Shown piece by piece: positions 10,794-22,637 of a stretch of DNA of 64,000 nucleotides; within the stretch, counting starts at the first letter, position 1; every line of letters starts with the position of its first letter. The stretch is from Stenocarpella maydis (Eukaryota; Ascomycota; Sordariomycetes; Diaporthales; Diaporthaceae): the NCBI GenBank assembly GCA_002270565.1, contig NQMI01000072.1:161882-225881 (forward strand), written 5' to 3'. The notes beneath the pieces are model-generated. The model made no database searches. It saw only the letters and a program-made list of their open reading frames with translations, and was not told the origin of the DNA. Both the position numbers and the translations under genes were made by a program.

Positions 10794-13700
10794 ATGGACA
10801 ACGTCAACTTCGACATCAATGAGGCCCTCAAGCTCTACATGAGCGACCCTGCCACCATCCCCACCGAGCAGGCAGATTCCGCCCTCTTCGACTGCGAGAA
10901 CGACCCGGAGAGCCTTACCAACGGCGTCATCAACCCCGTACTAAACCCCATCATCGACGCCGTCGCCGGGAACCCCGATGCCATTACCCGCAGCGCACAC
11001 TTCGACTCGCTGCAGTTCCTCCTCAAGTGCGCCCCCATTTCCCTTTCCCCCCCTGCTGTCCTCCCGGCCTATGCACATGCACATACACACGCACCCGCCT
11101 CTACCCTTGCGCCCTCTCCCTCGCGATCCGCGCTGGCGCACAAGAGCATCCCTCCTAGCGCAGATACACCATTTACTACCCTACCCACCCCAGAGCAGAC
11201 TCCAGACCCAGACCCAGATCCAGGCCGGGGACGAGAACTACTACCATCATCTCTGCCAGCGGCCCTACAGGGACATGTTTCTAAGCACTCTCAACTCTCC
11301 AGATATACCCCATACCTGCCCACACATGCGCTTTCCAAGGTCTTCGACCTCATCACCTCCGGCCTGTCCACAGAGGCCGACATCATCCACACCGACCTCG
11401 AGTCCGACGAGCAAGACCTCCTCTCACATCACAAACATCTTCTCGAGATCTACGGTTTCCTCCTGCAATGGACCATCTCCTGCGTCGAGACAAAGGCCGC
11501 CGAGAAGTCCTCCACAGCACCCATAGCAAGAGGCAGGAAGCCCAAGGGCAAGAAGGCTGCCGCAGCAGACAAGGACGCCAACTGGGACAGCGCCGCCCAG
11601 CTCCAGATAGCCCTCGACACAATGTGCAAGGTCCTCAGGTTGAAGCTCGGCAAGATCTTCATGACCACCTCTGAGAGGGACACCTTCATCGGCCTCATCA
11701 CACGTCCCGTCTACCTGATTCTCGAGAGCGAGCAGCGTATCAAGAACACAACCATCCGGATGCACGCCTTCAAGGTCCTGTGTATCGCTGTCAAGCACCA
11801 CGGCCATGGCTACGGTGAGCTCCGCCACAGGCGCCATCGCGATCAAGAGTGGCGTGGGTTAGCTCGCTAACTTCTGTGTCCCAGCTGCCCAAATCTCCAT
11901 TGTCCAGAACCTGACCTACTTCGAGCACCTGTCCGAGCCGATGGCCGAGTTCCTACACATCCTGGCAGAGCAATATGACTACCCGCAGCTCGGGGAGGAA
12001 GTCCTGCGCGAACTCAGTAACAAGGAGTTCAACAGTAACGACACCCGGGGCCCAAAGTCCGTCTCTACCTTTATGGTCAAGTTGTCTGAGCTGGCCCCCA
12101 GGCTGGTCATCAAGCAGATGACCATGCTGGCCAAGCAACTTGACAGCGAGGTAGGCCCCGATCCCACCACCCTCCTTGGTGCTGATGTGAAGCTAACCGC
12201 TATCGATGAATCAAGTCTTATACGCTCCGATGCGCCCTCGTCGAGGTCTGCGGCAATATGCTCATTTACTTGAGCAAGCAAGAAGAGCGGGGGGAGAACT
12301 ACAAGTCCCAGCTGAATGCCTTCTTTGACGTCCTCGAAGAGCGATTCCTCGACATTAACCCCTACTGCCGTTGCAGGGCAATCCAGGTCTACGTGAAGCT
12401 CTGTGACCTCCAACAAAAGTTCCCCAAGCGGAGGCAGAAGGCGGCCGAGCTGGCGTGCCGGAGTCTGGAGGACAAGAGCAGCAACGTCAGGAGGAATGCC
12501 ATTAAGCTACTGGGCTGCCTCATCAAGACACACCCGTTCACCGTCATGCATGGCCACCAGCTGGCAAGAAAGGACTGGCAGGAGCGCCTGGACAAGGTCG
12601 ACCAGCAGCTCGACGCCCTGAAGCCCCCAGCCGGGGCACCCGACATGGACAGCCAGGGCAGGGCCGACGTCACCGTGGACGAGCAGCTCCTAGACGAGGC
12701 CACCCAGGTCGAGCCGTCCCCCTCGAAGAACGACCCTGCCGAGATGACCGAGGAGGAGAAGCGCGCGGCCATACAAAAAGTCCAGGAGGAAGCTGCCACC
12801 TCTGAAGCCATCGAGAAGCTCACCCTCACACGGCGCTACTACACGGAGGCACTCAAGTTCATCGACGTCCTGCACGAGGCGACCGGCACGGTGTGCCAGC
12901 TGCTCGGGTCCAAGAACAAGAGCGAGGTGATCGAGGCCATGGACTACTTCGAGATCGGCGACGCCTATAACATCGAACAGAACAAGGTGGGCATCCGCCG
13001 GATGCTGAGGCTGATCTGGACCAAGGGTAATAGCGACGAAGGGAAGGGTGTACAGGCACACCTCATCGAGTGCTACAAGCGGCTCTTCTTTGAGGCGCCC
13101 GAGTCTTTCAGCCCCAATGATGCTGCCAACTTTATTGCCCGAAACATGATCAGCCTGACATTTGGGGCCACGCCCGCAGAACTGACATCGCTCGAGCAGC
13201 TGCTCGCGACCATGATGAAGCAGGGTATGATTCCCGACCTCGTCATCTCCAAGCTCTGGCAGGTCTACGGCGTGCAGAAGCGTGAGATCTCAAGGACCCA
13301 GAGGAGAGGCGCCATCATCGTACTAGGCATGCTGGCAACCGCCAGCCCCGAGATTGTGGTCAGCGACATGGAAACCATGCTGCGCACCGGGCTCGGGCCC
13401 CACGGGCGCGGCGACCTCCAGCTCGCCAAGTACACGTGCATCGCGCTCCGCCGCCTCAACCCGACGGGCCGACAAGCGAAGGAGTCTGGCGTCAAGTTCT
13501 CTCGCCTGCCGAACCACCACGCCGTCCTCCAGAAGCTTGCTGCCATCACCGACGTTCCCTCTGAGAACGAGGAGTGGTACGGCGTTGCCGAGCAGGCCAT
13601 CAATGCCATCTATGCCATCTCGAAGCACCCCGACGTGCTCTGCTCCGAGATTATCCGCCACAAGACGAAGGCTGTCTTTACCGGCCGAGCTCGTTCGAAC

Positions 13701-15010
13701 TCCAACGACCGGCCCGCGTCGAGGGATTCACACAAATCATCCCAAAGCCGGCAATCAGCCAAGCCCGAGACCGAAGAAGGCCAGGCCGGCGCCGAGCCTA
13801 CCGCCATGGCCCCGACGCAGCAGCCCGCAGCCCAGCAGCCAGCCATGCAGGCAGGGGAGACCTCGAAAAGCAAGCGTGACAACGCGATCGCGCTGTCTGA
13901 GCTCCTCTTCATCGTGGGCCACGTCGCCATCAAGCAGATTGTCCACCTTGAGCTGTGCGAGCTGGACTTTAAGCGGCGCAAGCAGGAGAAGGAGAAGGCC
14001 GTGGCGGCCGAGAAGGCGGCCGAGGCCGAGTCGCGCCGCAATAGCCGCAACAACCGGGCGTCGACCATCGGAACTGTGGTGAGGGACAAGGACGAGCCCG
14101 AGGACGAACTGGACCTTATCGGCGGTACAACCGAGGATGATTTCACAGAGGCCATGCTGCACATCCGCGAGCGGGAGTTGCTCTATGGCCAGGACTCGTT
14201 GCTGGCTGCGTTCGGGCCCCTCGTCAGCGAGATCTGCGCCAACAACACCAAGTACAAGGACAAGGGCCTGCAGGCGGCTGCCACGCTGTGCCTGGCGAAG
14301 CTTATGTGCGTGAGTGCCGAGTACTGCGAGGCCAACCTGCCGCTGCTCATCACCATCATGGAGCGGTCCCCCGACGCGACGGTCCGGTCCAACGCGGTCA
14401 TCGCGCTGGGCGACATGGCGGTGTGCTTCAACCACCTCATCGACGAGAACACGGACTTCCTGTACCGCCGGCTTGCCGACAAGGACGCCTCGGTCAAGCG
14501 TACGTGCCTGATGACGCTGACGTTCCTGATCCTGGCCGGCCAGGTCAAGGTCAAGGGCCAGCTGGGCGAGATGGCCAAGTGCATGGAGGACGAGGACAAG
14601 CGCATCGCCGACCTGGCCAGGATGTTTTTCACCGAGCTGTCCACGAAGGACAATGCGGTCTACAACCACTTTGTCGACATGTTCTCGCTCCTCTCGGCGG
14701 AGAAGGCGCTGGCGGAGGAGAGCTTCAGGAGGATTGTCAAGTTCCTGCTTGGGTTTGTTGAAAAGGTAAGCCTGAGTTCACGGTGGCGGAGTGTAGGCAC
14801 TTGTGGGGTGTATCTGTTCGCTAACACCCTTGGTCACAGGACAAACATGCCAAGCAGCTGGCGGACAAGCTTGCAGCACGTCTGCCGCGGTGCGAGACTG
14901 AGAGACAGTGGAACGACGTGGCGTTCGCGCTGGGGCTGCTGCAACACAAGAACGAGGACATCACCAAAATGGTGACGGAGGGTTTCAAGGTTGTCCAGGC
15001 GGCGGCCTAG
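10794..15010 (+). CDS. CND1: Condensin complex subunit 1 (CND1 / YCS4 / CAP-D2)
   Basis: A HEAT-repeat subunit of condensin that supports chromosome compaction and segregation. Five exons fit: 10794-11026, 11303-11814, 11885-12150, 12216-14765 and 14840-15010, giving 1243 residues, a normal length for the family. Introns 2-4 are 65-74 nt; introns 2 and 3 have clear CTAAC branch sites. The first intron (276 nt) is unusually long. Splicing it out joins QFLLK to YTPYLPTHALSKVF, which reads as continuous family sequence. The N-terminus (NVNFDINEALKLYM) matches the CND1 N-terminal domain. The C-terminal Cnd1 domain lies in exon 4, with LCLAKLMCVSAEYCEANL and VRSNAVIALGDMAVCFNHL. Charged low-complexity linkers (about 13680-13870 and 13980-14110) separate HEAT blocks. 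A start at 10794 is supported by a pyrimidine-rich leader and the family N-terminus. Confidence 0.95.
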
Positions 15011-15608
15011 AAGGCTGAGCTCCCTACTCGGTGAGGGCAACCTGTGGCGTACCCGGATTTGTTTTGGCCACATGTGTGATGTAGATATATCACTGAACTT
15101 GTCCTCGGGGGTGCAGCACCACGGACGGATAAAGACGGGAGTTGACGGTTCGGATTCAGCATTGGGTTTCAGTGGGTGTGGCTTGCTCATGGTTTCTTGT
15201 TGCCTTTTGGTGTATGATACAATCTATGCCCTTTACGAAGTAATGTACCCAAGACGTACAAGAAATATCGCAGCTGTTTGTCGGTGACTAGTGACCATGG
15301 AGGCGATGGACATGCCTTGACTTTTGAGTGGGATGATGTCCATATTCGACGTCACATTGGTAGGCCATATGGTTTGTTTCTAGGCCTTTTTTGTTTGTTT
15401 GTTTTGATTCTTTTCAAGGTTGAGCCTGGCCATGCCATGCCATATCTACACATCAGCCATCGTCCAACGGGCATGCCGAGGAAGTGAGCCGCCTCCAAAT
15501 GCCCCCAGTTTGGTCCTCGTCTTTTCCTTCTCCCGTTTTCCCCTTGTTGTCTCTCCATCATCAAGCCATGCATCGGTCCATCCATCCTCCCACCGACCCA
15601 CCCGTCTT

Positions 15609-16727
15609 CTACTTTGACTTCTCGGGGGTGACGGCAAACGTGGGCTTGACGAACCTCTCGCCGTTGTAGACCCTGAAGTTCTCCCCGCCGCTGCGGTCGC
15701 CCAGGAGCTCCCTCTCGCGCTGCTGGTCGGCCAGGTGGCGGCGGACCTGGTCGCGGTCCTCCTCTGCCTGGAGGGCGGGGATGAGGTGGATGCGGGCCCA
15801 CATCTTCTCGCGGGCGAGCTCGCTGGGTTGGGAGGAAAGAAGGCCGGTGTGTCAGCGCAGGGGCGGTCCCATGTTTGGCCTTGGTGACGCCGGGCGGATG
15901 GGATGGGACAGATGGGGACTCACCGCTGTTCCCTCGCGCCCTTGCCGAAGCTGTACCACCCGTAGATCATGACGCCGGCGCCGATGGCGAGGAGGGTCGC
16001 GGGCTTGAAGCCGGCCGCGGGGAGGTTGCGCTGGGGTTTTCCGAGTCAGCGGTCTTTGGTCCTTTGTTTTTCACGGGTGTGTGTGTGTGTGTGTGTTTTC
16101 TGTAGATAACTCCCCCCCCCCCCCCAATCCAGCCCAACCGAAACACACACTTTCTTCCCACGCTCCCCCATAGACGGCTTGATCCCGTATGCATGTATTC
16201 CCCCGCCGCCGTGCTTTTGGCCTGGTTCAGAAGTGGCGGGTGGTGGTCTGCCCCCCCCCGGGTCGCGTGCCCTAGCCTCTCTCCCTCTCCCGGCGCGTCT
16301 TGTTCTCGATGGCTGCCTTTTGCCCAGCATCGAGGCGGGCGACAGCCGCACATGCCGTCGTCATTGTCATGGCCAGAGACACTTTGCACCCTAGGGTCCC
16401 GCGCATGCATGCATGCATGCACGTAGGCTCGAGGCGCACACCCGCCCCATCCTGTCCTCCCCTCAAAGGCCGCCATTTGGCCAATCGTCTCCGTTTCGTG
16501 TGTTCCCGGAAGTCCGTTCCTCGAGGGCGGGTGACCGTTGCCATGTGCCGGAAGAGGAGGAGGAGGAAGAAGAGGGGGGGGGGAGATGAGGATGAGGGAT
16601 CCAGAAGGGGAATGGGAAGCATGGAGCACGGCGCAGTTCGCGAGGATTGTCTTGTGTGTTGCGTGGCTTCGCTCACCTTGTACTGGATGGGGCCGTACCC
16701 GCCGATGGGGGGCAGATCCTGAGGCAT
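15609..16727 (-). CDS. NADH:ubiquinone oxidoreductase GRIM-19/NDUFA13 subunit
   Basis: An accessory subunit of mitochondrial complex I, anchored in the inner membrane. Three exons: 16727-16677 (MPQDLPPIGGYGPIQYK), 16030-15924 (RNLPAAGFKPATLL, then the single membrane helix AIGAGVMIYGWYSFG) and 15822-15609 (ELAREKMWARIHLIPALQAEEDRD...). The product has 123 residues, the usual fungal length. Splice phases join correctly at both junctions, and the C-terminus ends FVKPTFAVTPEKSK. The second intron is 101 nt. The first is 646 nt, very long for a fungal gene, and is full of simple repeats. The neighbouring CND1 gene is convergent, with about 600 bp between the stop codons. Confidence 0.92.
16031..16676 (-). 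repeat. Microsatellite-rich long first intron of the GRIM-19 gene
   Basis: The 646-nt intron contains a (GT)n run at about 16077-16096, a C run near 16111-16125, a GCAT tetranucleotide run at about 16404-16420, a second C run near 16250-16259 and a G run near 16576-16585. ORFs that cross it, such as the 289-codon minus frame, are compositional artefacts. Confidence 0.75.
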
Positions 16728-17716
16728 GGTGTCGGCTTTGCGTTTCGGCGGTGGTGGTGGTCCTGTTGTTGTTGTTGTTGCTGCTGTCTTGTTGGTTCTC
16801 CGGCCTGTCGGATGAGGAAGCCGACCAGATTCCCACTGCTCTGATTGATTGATTGATTGAGCCCCCCTCGATCTTTTCTCACGCTGCAGAGGGCTTCGCT
16901 ACTCGGGGCGGCGTGGGGTCAATTGGTTGTGGGCGTGGGCTGGCGTGCTGTTGTTGTCGTAGTCGGTCGACGTCGCTGCGGCGGATGCTCTGCCGGTGGT
17001 TTGCCTGCCGCGGAGGGAGTGGGCAGTACCTTTTGCTTGCATCCGACCCGAGCTCGATTGGCCAGAGCTTCAGCTGGAGGGAGAGGGGGTTGATTATATA
17101 ATCCGACCGCCATGGCGGCCATAATGATATCCTTAGTCTCTACATGCCCATGGGTACACCGAGATAATATATATACTCCCGTATATATAGTTATATAGTT
17201 ATATATATACATAAATGTATATGTGTATATATGTACATCATATGTATACCCAGGAGAGTAGTTCCCACCTTAGCAGGAATGATTTATATCCGCCTGCTAC
17301 CGTCTCGTCCGAAGGACCCAGTCAAGATACAGCTACGCTGCAGCAAATTCATTACAAGTCCCATCATTTTAAGCTTGGCCCAAAACAGTACTCATGTGGG
17401 GGAGGGCTGCCAGCCTGTTGCAGCGCAGACAGCCCGTCTCGTGCCGATAAATACCGCCCGTCATACGCGCCGTGGCATAGATCCTAATTCATTTGGCTAA
17501 TCAAGTAGTTATCGCTAGTATCAAACAAAGAGCCCTTTCCTACAGAATGCAACCCGCTGGTCCCCCCAGCGCCCTCCTTTCTCCCTTCACCGTCCCCGGG
17601 ACCTCTCCAGGGGCGGCAGACCGGGGCCGCGATGGCGGCGTCGAGGGCGTCGACGACCGCCCCTGCGCAAGCTTGGCGTTGCGCGCCGCAGAGTTGAGCG
17701 ACGAGACCCAGGGCAC
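16728..17716. other. Intergenic region with simple repeats and an AT-rich patch
   Basis: It contains a (GTT)n/(GCT)n run at about 16764-16790, a (GATT)n run at about 16845-16861 and a TATATA-rich patch at about 17165-17240. There is no supported gene. It includes the 5' flank of GRIM-19 and the 3' flank of FCP1. Confidence 0.5.
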
Positions 17717-20248
17717 CTAGCCCTTCTCTGCCATGGCCTCCTGCTCTTCCCTGTCCAGCTCCGCCATCAGCTCCTCCTCGTCGATGTCGTCCAGGTCCTC
17801 GTTGCCCGCCCCCTCCGTCTCCAGGAGATCTACCTCCTCCTCCTCGTCCCTCTCGCCCGCATCCTCCTCCTCGACACCAGGACCCCGCCCGCCGCCATTC
17901 GTAGCTGCTGCGCCCCCGCCTTGCCTCGACTGGGACTCGGGCTCGGGTTCGTAAGTCGACCGCAGCTTGCTGCCGCCCTGGGACCGCGACATCTTGAGCT
18001 TCTTGGACAGCGCGGAGCCGCTGCCCTCGGCTGCCCCCTCGCCATACGTGTCGCCGTCAACGTGTTTCCGCTTGGAGCCGGGCGACGTGCCGTTGACCGT
18101 CTCGCCACTGGCCTCGCCCCCCACTTTCGACCCCGTTTCACTCGCGCTGTCCGAGGTCGTGCTGTTGCCGTCATCGAGGTCCGAGTCCGACTGCCGCCCT
18201 CCCTCTTCCGAGTTCCCATCGTCATCATCCTCGCCGTCGTCCTCTTCCATAAAGGCCGCAAGCTCCTCGTCAGCCTCGTTGAAGTCGAACGTCTTGAGCT
18301 CGTCGATGGGGCTGCGGGGGTCCAGGTCCTCCTCCTCCTCGTCGGCGCTGTCGAGCTCGTCGGGCTCGGCCCCGCCGTTCTGCATGCCACTGGTGCTCAT
18401 CCCATCGGGGCTCGTGCCGCCGCCGCCGCCACCCTCGCCCTTGCCAGGCAGCACCAGGGGCGCCAAGCCCCCGCCGCGGTCGGCCGGGTGCAGGTCCAAC
18501 AGGTACGGTGTCTCGTCCAGCTCCTCCCACTGGCTGATCGAGTCCTGCAGCCAGTTCTGGTTGACGATCTTGATGGTCGGTATCCTGACCGCCTCGCGCA
18601 CCTTGGCCGTCCGCGGCCGCAGTAGGCTGACCACCAGGTGGGTGATGCCCGGGTGTATGCGGTCCTCGAGTATGGCGCCGAAGCTCTTGACTTGCAGGGC
18701 AATCTCGTGGTTCCACTTGTCCACGTTGTTGGGCACGATGCCGCTGAGCACGATGCGCGTGCCGCGCAGCACCTCGTGCTTGAGCTCGTCCAGCACGCTG
18801 CCCACGTCCGGTATCGATCGGCTGTCCTCGCGCTTCTCGTAGGCCTCATAGTACTTCTCGTGCAGGTTCGTCAGGTGCCGCTCCAGATAAATGAGCTCGG
18901 CATCGTCGTCGAGGAGGACGTGGTGGCGCTGGTGTGGCGGCGTGGTCTGGCCGCTGCCGGGGGTCTCACCGCCGGCGCCGGCCTTCTCGGCCTCCTGGTC
19001 GTCCTTGTCGAGCTTCTCCTGCATGTGCAGCAGCGGCCTGTCGGTCAGCTGCCGCTCCAGTGCCCGCTCCTGCTCGCTCTGCGCCTTGAGCAGTGCGACC
19101 TCGTCAGCGCCGCCCGCGCCAGCCACTCCCGGACTGCCGGCGGACGCGGGTGCTGCTGCTGCTGTGTCTCCGCCGGGCGCGGCCTCGCCGTTCAGCGTGG
19201 GCGTGTCCCGGACCGCGTCGGGGGCGGGTGTCAGGTCGGGCCGCTTCGGGAGGAAGCTCGAGTTGATGTCGCCAGTGCCCTTGAAGAAGTCGTAGGGGAC
19301 GACCTTGATGAGGTTGCGCCTGTTGTTGGGCCAGACGTCGGCGCGGTCGTCGATGACGACGACCATGTTTGTGGACACGGGGAAGATGCGCTGCAGGCTC
19401 TTTGCCGTCATGTTGCCGTTCTCGTCGCGGCTGATGATGCGGTCGCCAAACAGCTTCTTGTCCGGATCGACGATGCGGGCGATGTTCATGGCGTAGGCGC
19501 GGGTGCCCATTGTGTAGACGTGCAGCTCGTAGAGCCTCGCGATGTTTGTGAGGAACTGGCGGAGGTTCGGGCGCATCTTGATGTAGTAGGAGCAGCCGCT
19601 GGCGACGCCGCGGGGCCCGTCGTCGTTGAGCTGGAAGCTCTGGACGTCCCTGACGGCGGCGTGGTTGGGGTTCGAGGGGTCGTTCTGCCACTCACCGACG
19701 GTGGGGTCTATGCAGGCGTGGATGATTGTCTGGTCGAGGTCGACGACAAGGGAGAGCTTTCGGTGCTCGAGCAGGCGCTTCTGCTGCAGCAGCTCCGTCT
19801 CGGCGGCGCGGTCCAGGCTGACGGTCAGCTTGACATTGTCGTGGATCATCTTGACGGGGGCGCGGGCCGTGTCGAGCTGGGTGGTGTAGAAGTCGATTTC
19901 GTCGGTGGACTTGCCGCAGATGAGGCACATGCCGCCGTACTGGTTGTCGTGGATGCACGTCTCCTCGATGCGGACGCAGGTGCGGCTGCGGGCGATGACC
20001 TGGCCGACCTTGACGTCCCAGGACCTGAGGGTGCCGTTTGTGGGGCAGGGCCACGAGGCGAAGCCCGTCTGCTCCTCGTGGCGGATGTCGCCGGTGATCT
20101 GGTCGCCAAACTCCATCTTGTACCTGTACGAGAACTCCATGGCATTGGAGCCCTTCTTGACCTCGTCGCCGGGCTGGTAGAGGAGCCTCGTGATTGTTAT
20201 CGGGTACCTCAGGTGAGGCCCCAAGGGGAACTCAGTGATGGAGCCCAT
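17717..20248 (-). CDS. FCP1: RNA polymerase II CTD phosphatase FCP1
   Basis: FCP1 dephosphorylates the C-terminal domain of RNA polymerase II so the enzyme can be recycled. The gene is intronless and codes for 843 residues from ATG 20248. The frame is also open 15 codons further 5', but only to a GTG. The N-terminal ~100 residues resemble the lipoyl/biotinyl-like fold seen in FCP1. The FCPH catalytic domain carries LSLVVDLDQTIIHA, with the DLDQT acid motif at residues 170-174 (nucleophile D170, D172), then MGTRAYAMNIARIVDPDKKL and VVVIDDRADVW. A BRCT domain follows (LRGTRIVLSGIVPNN to NQNWLQDSISQW, roughly residues 510-600). The C-terminal 200 residues are acidic and Ser/Gly-rich, as usual for the TFIIF/TFIIB contact region. 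Long opposite-strand ORFs over this gene are shadows. Confidence 0.95.
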   Translation of the reverse strand: MGSITEFPLGPHLRYPITITRLLYQPGDEVKKGSNAMEFSYRYKMEFGDQITGDIRHEEQTGFASWPCPTNGTLRSWDVKVGQVIARSRTCVRIEETCIHDNQYGGMCLICGKSTDEIDFYTTQLDTARAPVKMIHDNVKLTVSLDRAAETELLQQKRLLEHRKLSLVVDLDQTIIHACIDPTVGEWQNDPSNPNHAAVRDVQSFQLNDDGPRGVASGCSYYIKMRPNLRQFLTNIARLYELHVYTMGTRAYAMNIARIVDPDKKLFGDRIISRDENGNMTAKSLQRIFPVSTNMVVVIDDRADVWPNNRRNLIKVVPYDFFKGTGDINSSFLPKRPDLTPAPDAVRDTPTLNGEAAPGGDTAAAAPASAGSPGVAGAGGADEVALLKAQSEQERALERQLTDRPLLHMQEKLDKDDQEAEKAGAGGETPGSGQTTPPHQRHHVLLDDDAELIYLERHLTNLHEKYYEAYEKREDSRSIPDVGSVLDELKHEVLRGTRIVLSGIVPNNVDKWNHEIALQVKSFGAILEDRIHPGITHLVVSLLRPRTAKVREAVRIPTIKIVNQNWLQDSISQWEELDETPYLLDLHPADRGGGLAPLVLPGKGEGGGGGGTSPDGMSTSGMQNGGAEPDELDSADEEEEDLDPRSPIDELKTFDFNEADEELAAFMEEDDGEDDDDGNSEEGGRQSDSDLDDGNSTTSDSASETGSKVGGEASGETVNGTSPGSKRKHVDGDTYGEGAAEGSGSALSKKLKMSRSQGGSKLRSTYEPEPESQSRQGGGAAATNGGGRGPGVEEEDAGERDEEEEVDLLETEGAGNEDLDDIDEEELMAELDREEQEAMAEKG

Positions 20249-22637
20249 GATGGAGGCGGAAGTTGAGGGTGGGACAGAATCTGGGCCAGACACACAGGGT
20301 TAACACGCTAGTAGCTGGCTGGAGCAAGGCACAACGAGGTAGAGATATTTGCAGAAATATTTATCAAGAGGCACCTGGGCACACAGAGAGAAAAGGGGCG
20401 GGGGGTTGTAAGCTCACAAGAGAGAGGTGAGGGGGAGAAGGTCCAGCCAGAGGCTGCCTCTAGCTTGACAGGCTGTGGTGACGTTGGATGGGGGACGGAG
20501 ATGGAGATGCAGCGATTGAGCTTCCCATGGCAGTGATACCCGAGGGATTGGGTTGTCCGGACGAGGTGGGCAGGTCAAGGTGCAGAGGAGCAGAGCAGTG
20601 CGAGACGTAGGTGGGGGGTTTCCTGGGGCCCAAGTAGTGGCGTTGGTGATGGTGTGTATGGTGCGTGCGGTTTTTGAGTGGGTGGTGATGCAGAGTTTGG
20701 AGTTGAGTTGAGTCGAGGACGGGTGGTGGAGGGACAAGGGGCAGTGAGGTGAGGTGCGGTGCGATGCGATGCGATGCGAAGCTGCTGCGATTGCGACAGG
20801 GGTGGGCCAAGGGCCGTAGTGTGGTGTACTCCGTACTCTGTATTGTGTACGACAAGAGATGTTGTGTTTTTATCTCAGCCTGTACCACCGTCAGACGTTG
20901 AGTACCGCACAAAGGCGTCAGAACGGTGTGGCAAACATGTACCAGACCTCCCCAGCAGAGGTACCCAGCCACCCAAAGATACCTCCTACCCCAAGTGGTG
21001 GGCACTCCCTGTCTAGCTTCCGCAGCTATCCGTGACAGGCCAATGGGAGGGCGGATTGGCGGGCAGAACAAGTGGGGCCGGCCGGCCGGACTCCAACCTT
21101 CAATCTTCTCTTGGATCGATCCTCAGGGAATTCTGGGAATATCTCAGTATTCGAGCATCAGACTGTCGTGGCAGGTCGGCTGGGTCAGTAAGCTGTTTTC
21201 CGTCTTGCCTGCACCGCTCGTCTTCACATCGGAGGCATTTGGAAAGTCCAAGTTGTCTCTGAGCTCTCCGGGCACACTTGCACGTGCACAGCTTGAACAT
21301 GACCGCCCAGACGCATACAAATACAGCTCGGGGTGTCAGATGCTACTAGTAGTATACTAGTAGTATACTACTCGTATGGATGGGGCTCTGCTCACATTTG
21401 GGCTGGTGACTCTGGGCTCCCGTGCACCGAGTATGGGGTTACGCAGTGTGAGTTGCCAGATGAGTGCCACGTCGGATGGCTCAACCGAACAATCTGTAAC
21501 CCGACCTGATCGACCGACTGACCGACTGACCGGTTGGGTGCTTGGTTCTGATTACCTAGTAGTAGGTATTCCTGTTGACAGCTTCACTGTCAGGAGGATG
21601 GATGGCCTGTGGCTGTTAGTGTCTGGCCGACTTACGAATACTATGTGGTCAGAGGGACTCTCGGAGAGCACACACACCTTGGACATTCAGTGTCTCACTG
21701 CTGAATACAGTACTAGTACATGGACCAATCAATAATACCATCCCAGCCAGTAAACACTCTCCCAATCCACGCCAGAGAGGCGGGAGACTGGCGCCCTTTT
21801 TGTACTTGCGTACCCGCTGGCCCAGGCCCTCTTTTTCCGGACCTTGCACATGTTCTCACCACCACCCCACCTCCGCATTCCCGCCCCTTTACCGTTTGCG
21901 GGGTTCCTCCAGTCGCCCGTCACCTCTTTTGCCTCCAGCCTCCTACCATGTGTATGTGTTGTAGGAAGACTGCCGACATCATCTATGGGTGGGGGGGGGG
22001 TATTCTGGTCACACAACAATGCTGTATCTAAGTACTATGGAGACAGTCCCTACGTCTTTACAGAGTAGGTAGGTATATTTAATTGTAAATGACGCAGATG
22101 CGGCCACACGCCTACATCCCTGGCCGCCCCTCCCTTCGCCTGCCTCCATCACCAAACCCATCTTATGCGCCGTGATACATTGTCAATGGTGTCTGGTGTC
22201 GCGTCACACACGCACAGACACGCAGCCATGGTCATCTCTCAAATGGGGATTTTTAAATCTCCAGTCTATTTGCCCATGTGCCCTTCAATTCCTCAATCCA
22301 CCCTGTCGGGCCCGCGAAGGTGGGCTGACAGCATCGACCCGTCCTCTTTGTTGGCCCACTGTCTCCTGATGTTCGCCTCCAACAACTGGCCCCTTTGACC
22401 AGGCTGCCTTTGACCGGGCTGCCTTGTCTGCTCACTCAGCACCGTATCTCTCCTCCGAGCATATTGTCCCTCCTCTCCATGGTCTTGCACTCCCTGCATC
22501 CTTTTTTTTTTTTTTTCCTTTTGTGTTTTGCTAATTCATCACCAATTTGACTGTCGTTGCCAACCCAGCCCGGGCGAGTTGAGTCACGACCAAATCAGGC
22601 TGGGTCGCTCCTGGGCACGCTACTCATCATATGGTGT
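20249..22637. other. Intergenic region (2.4 kb) with simple repeats
   Basis: FCP1 upstream flank, then unassigned sequence. Landmarks are a GATGC tandem run near 20759-20778, a palindromic TAGTAGTATAC duplication at about 21346-21372, ACTGACCG repeats near 21517-21533, a T run at 22502-22516 and a G run near 21989-21997. Short ORFs are present but none is convincing. Confidence 0.5.

Noticed and set aside
13755..14669. 304-codon minus-strand frame
   Set aside because: Shadow of the condensin exon on the plus strand.
15967..16836. 289-codon minus-strand frame
   Set aside because: It runs through the GRIM-19 first intron with its simple repeats; the true exons are in other frames and splice correctly.
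18638..20266. 542-codon plus-strand frame opposite FCP1
   Set aside because: Antisense shadow of a GC-rich conserved gene; no domain, Val/Ala/Asp-rich, and FCP1 motifs are clear on the minus strand.
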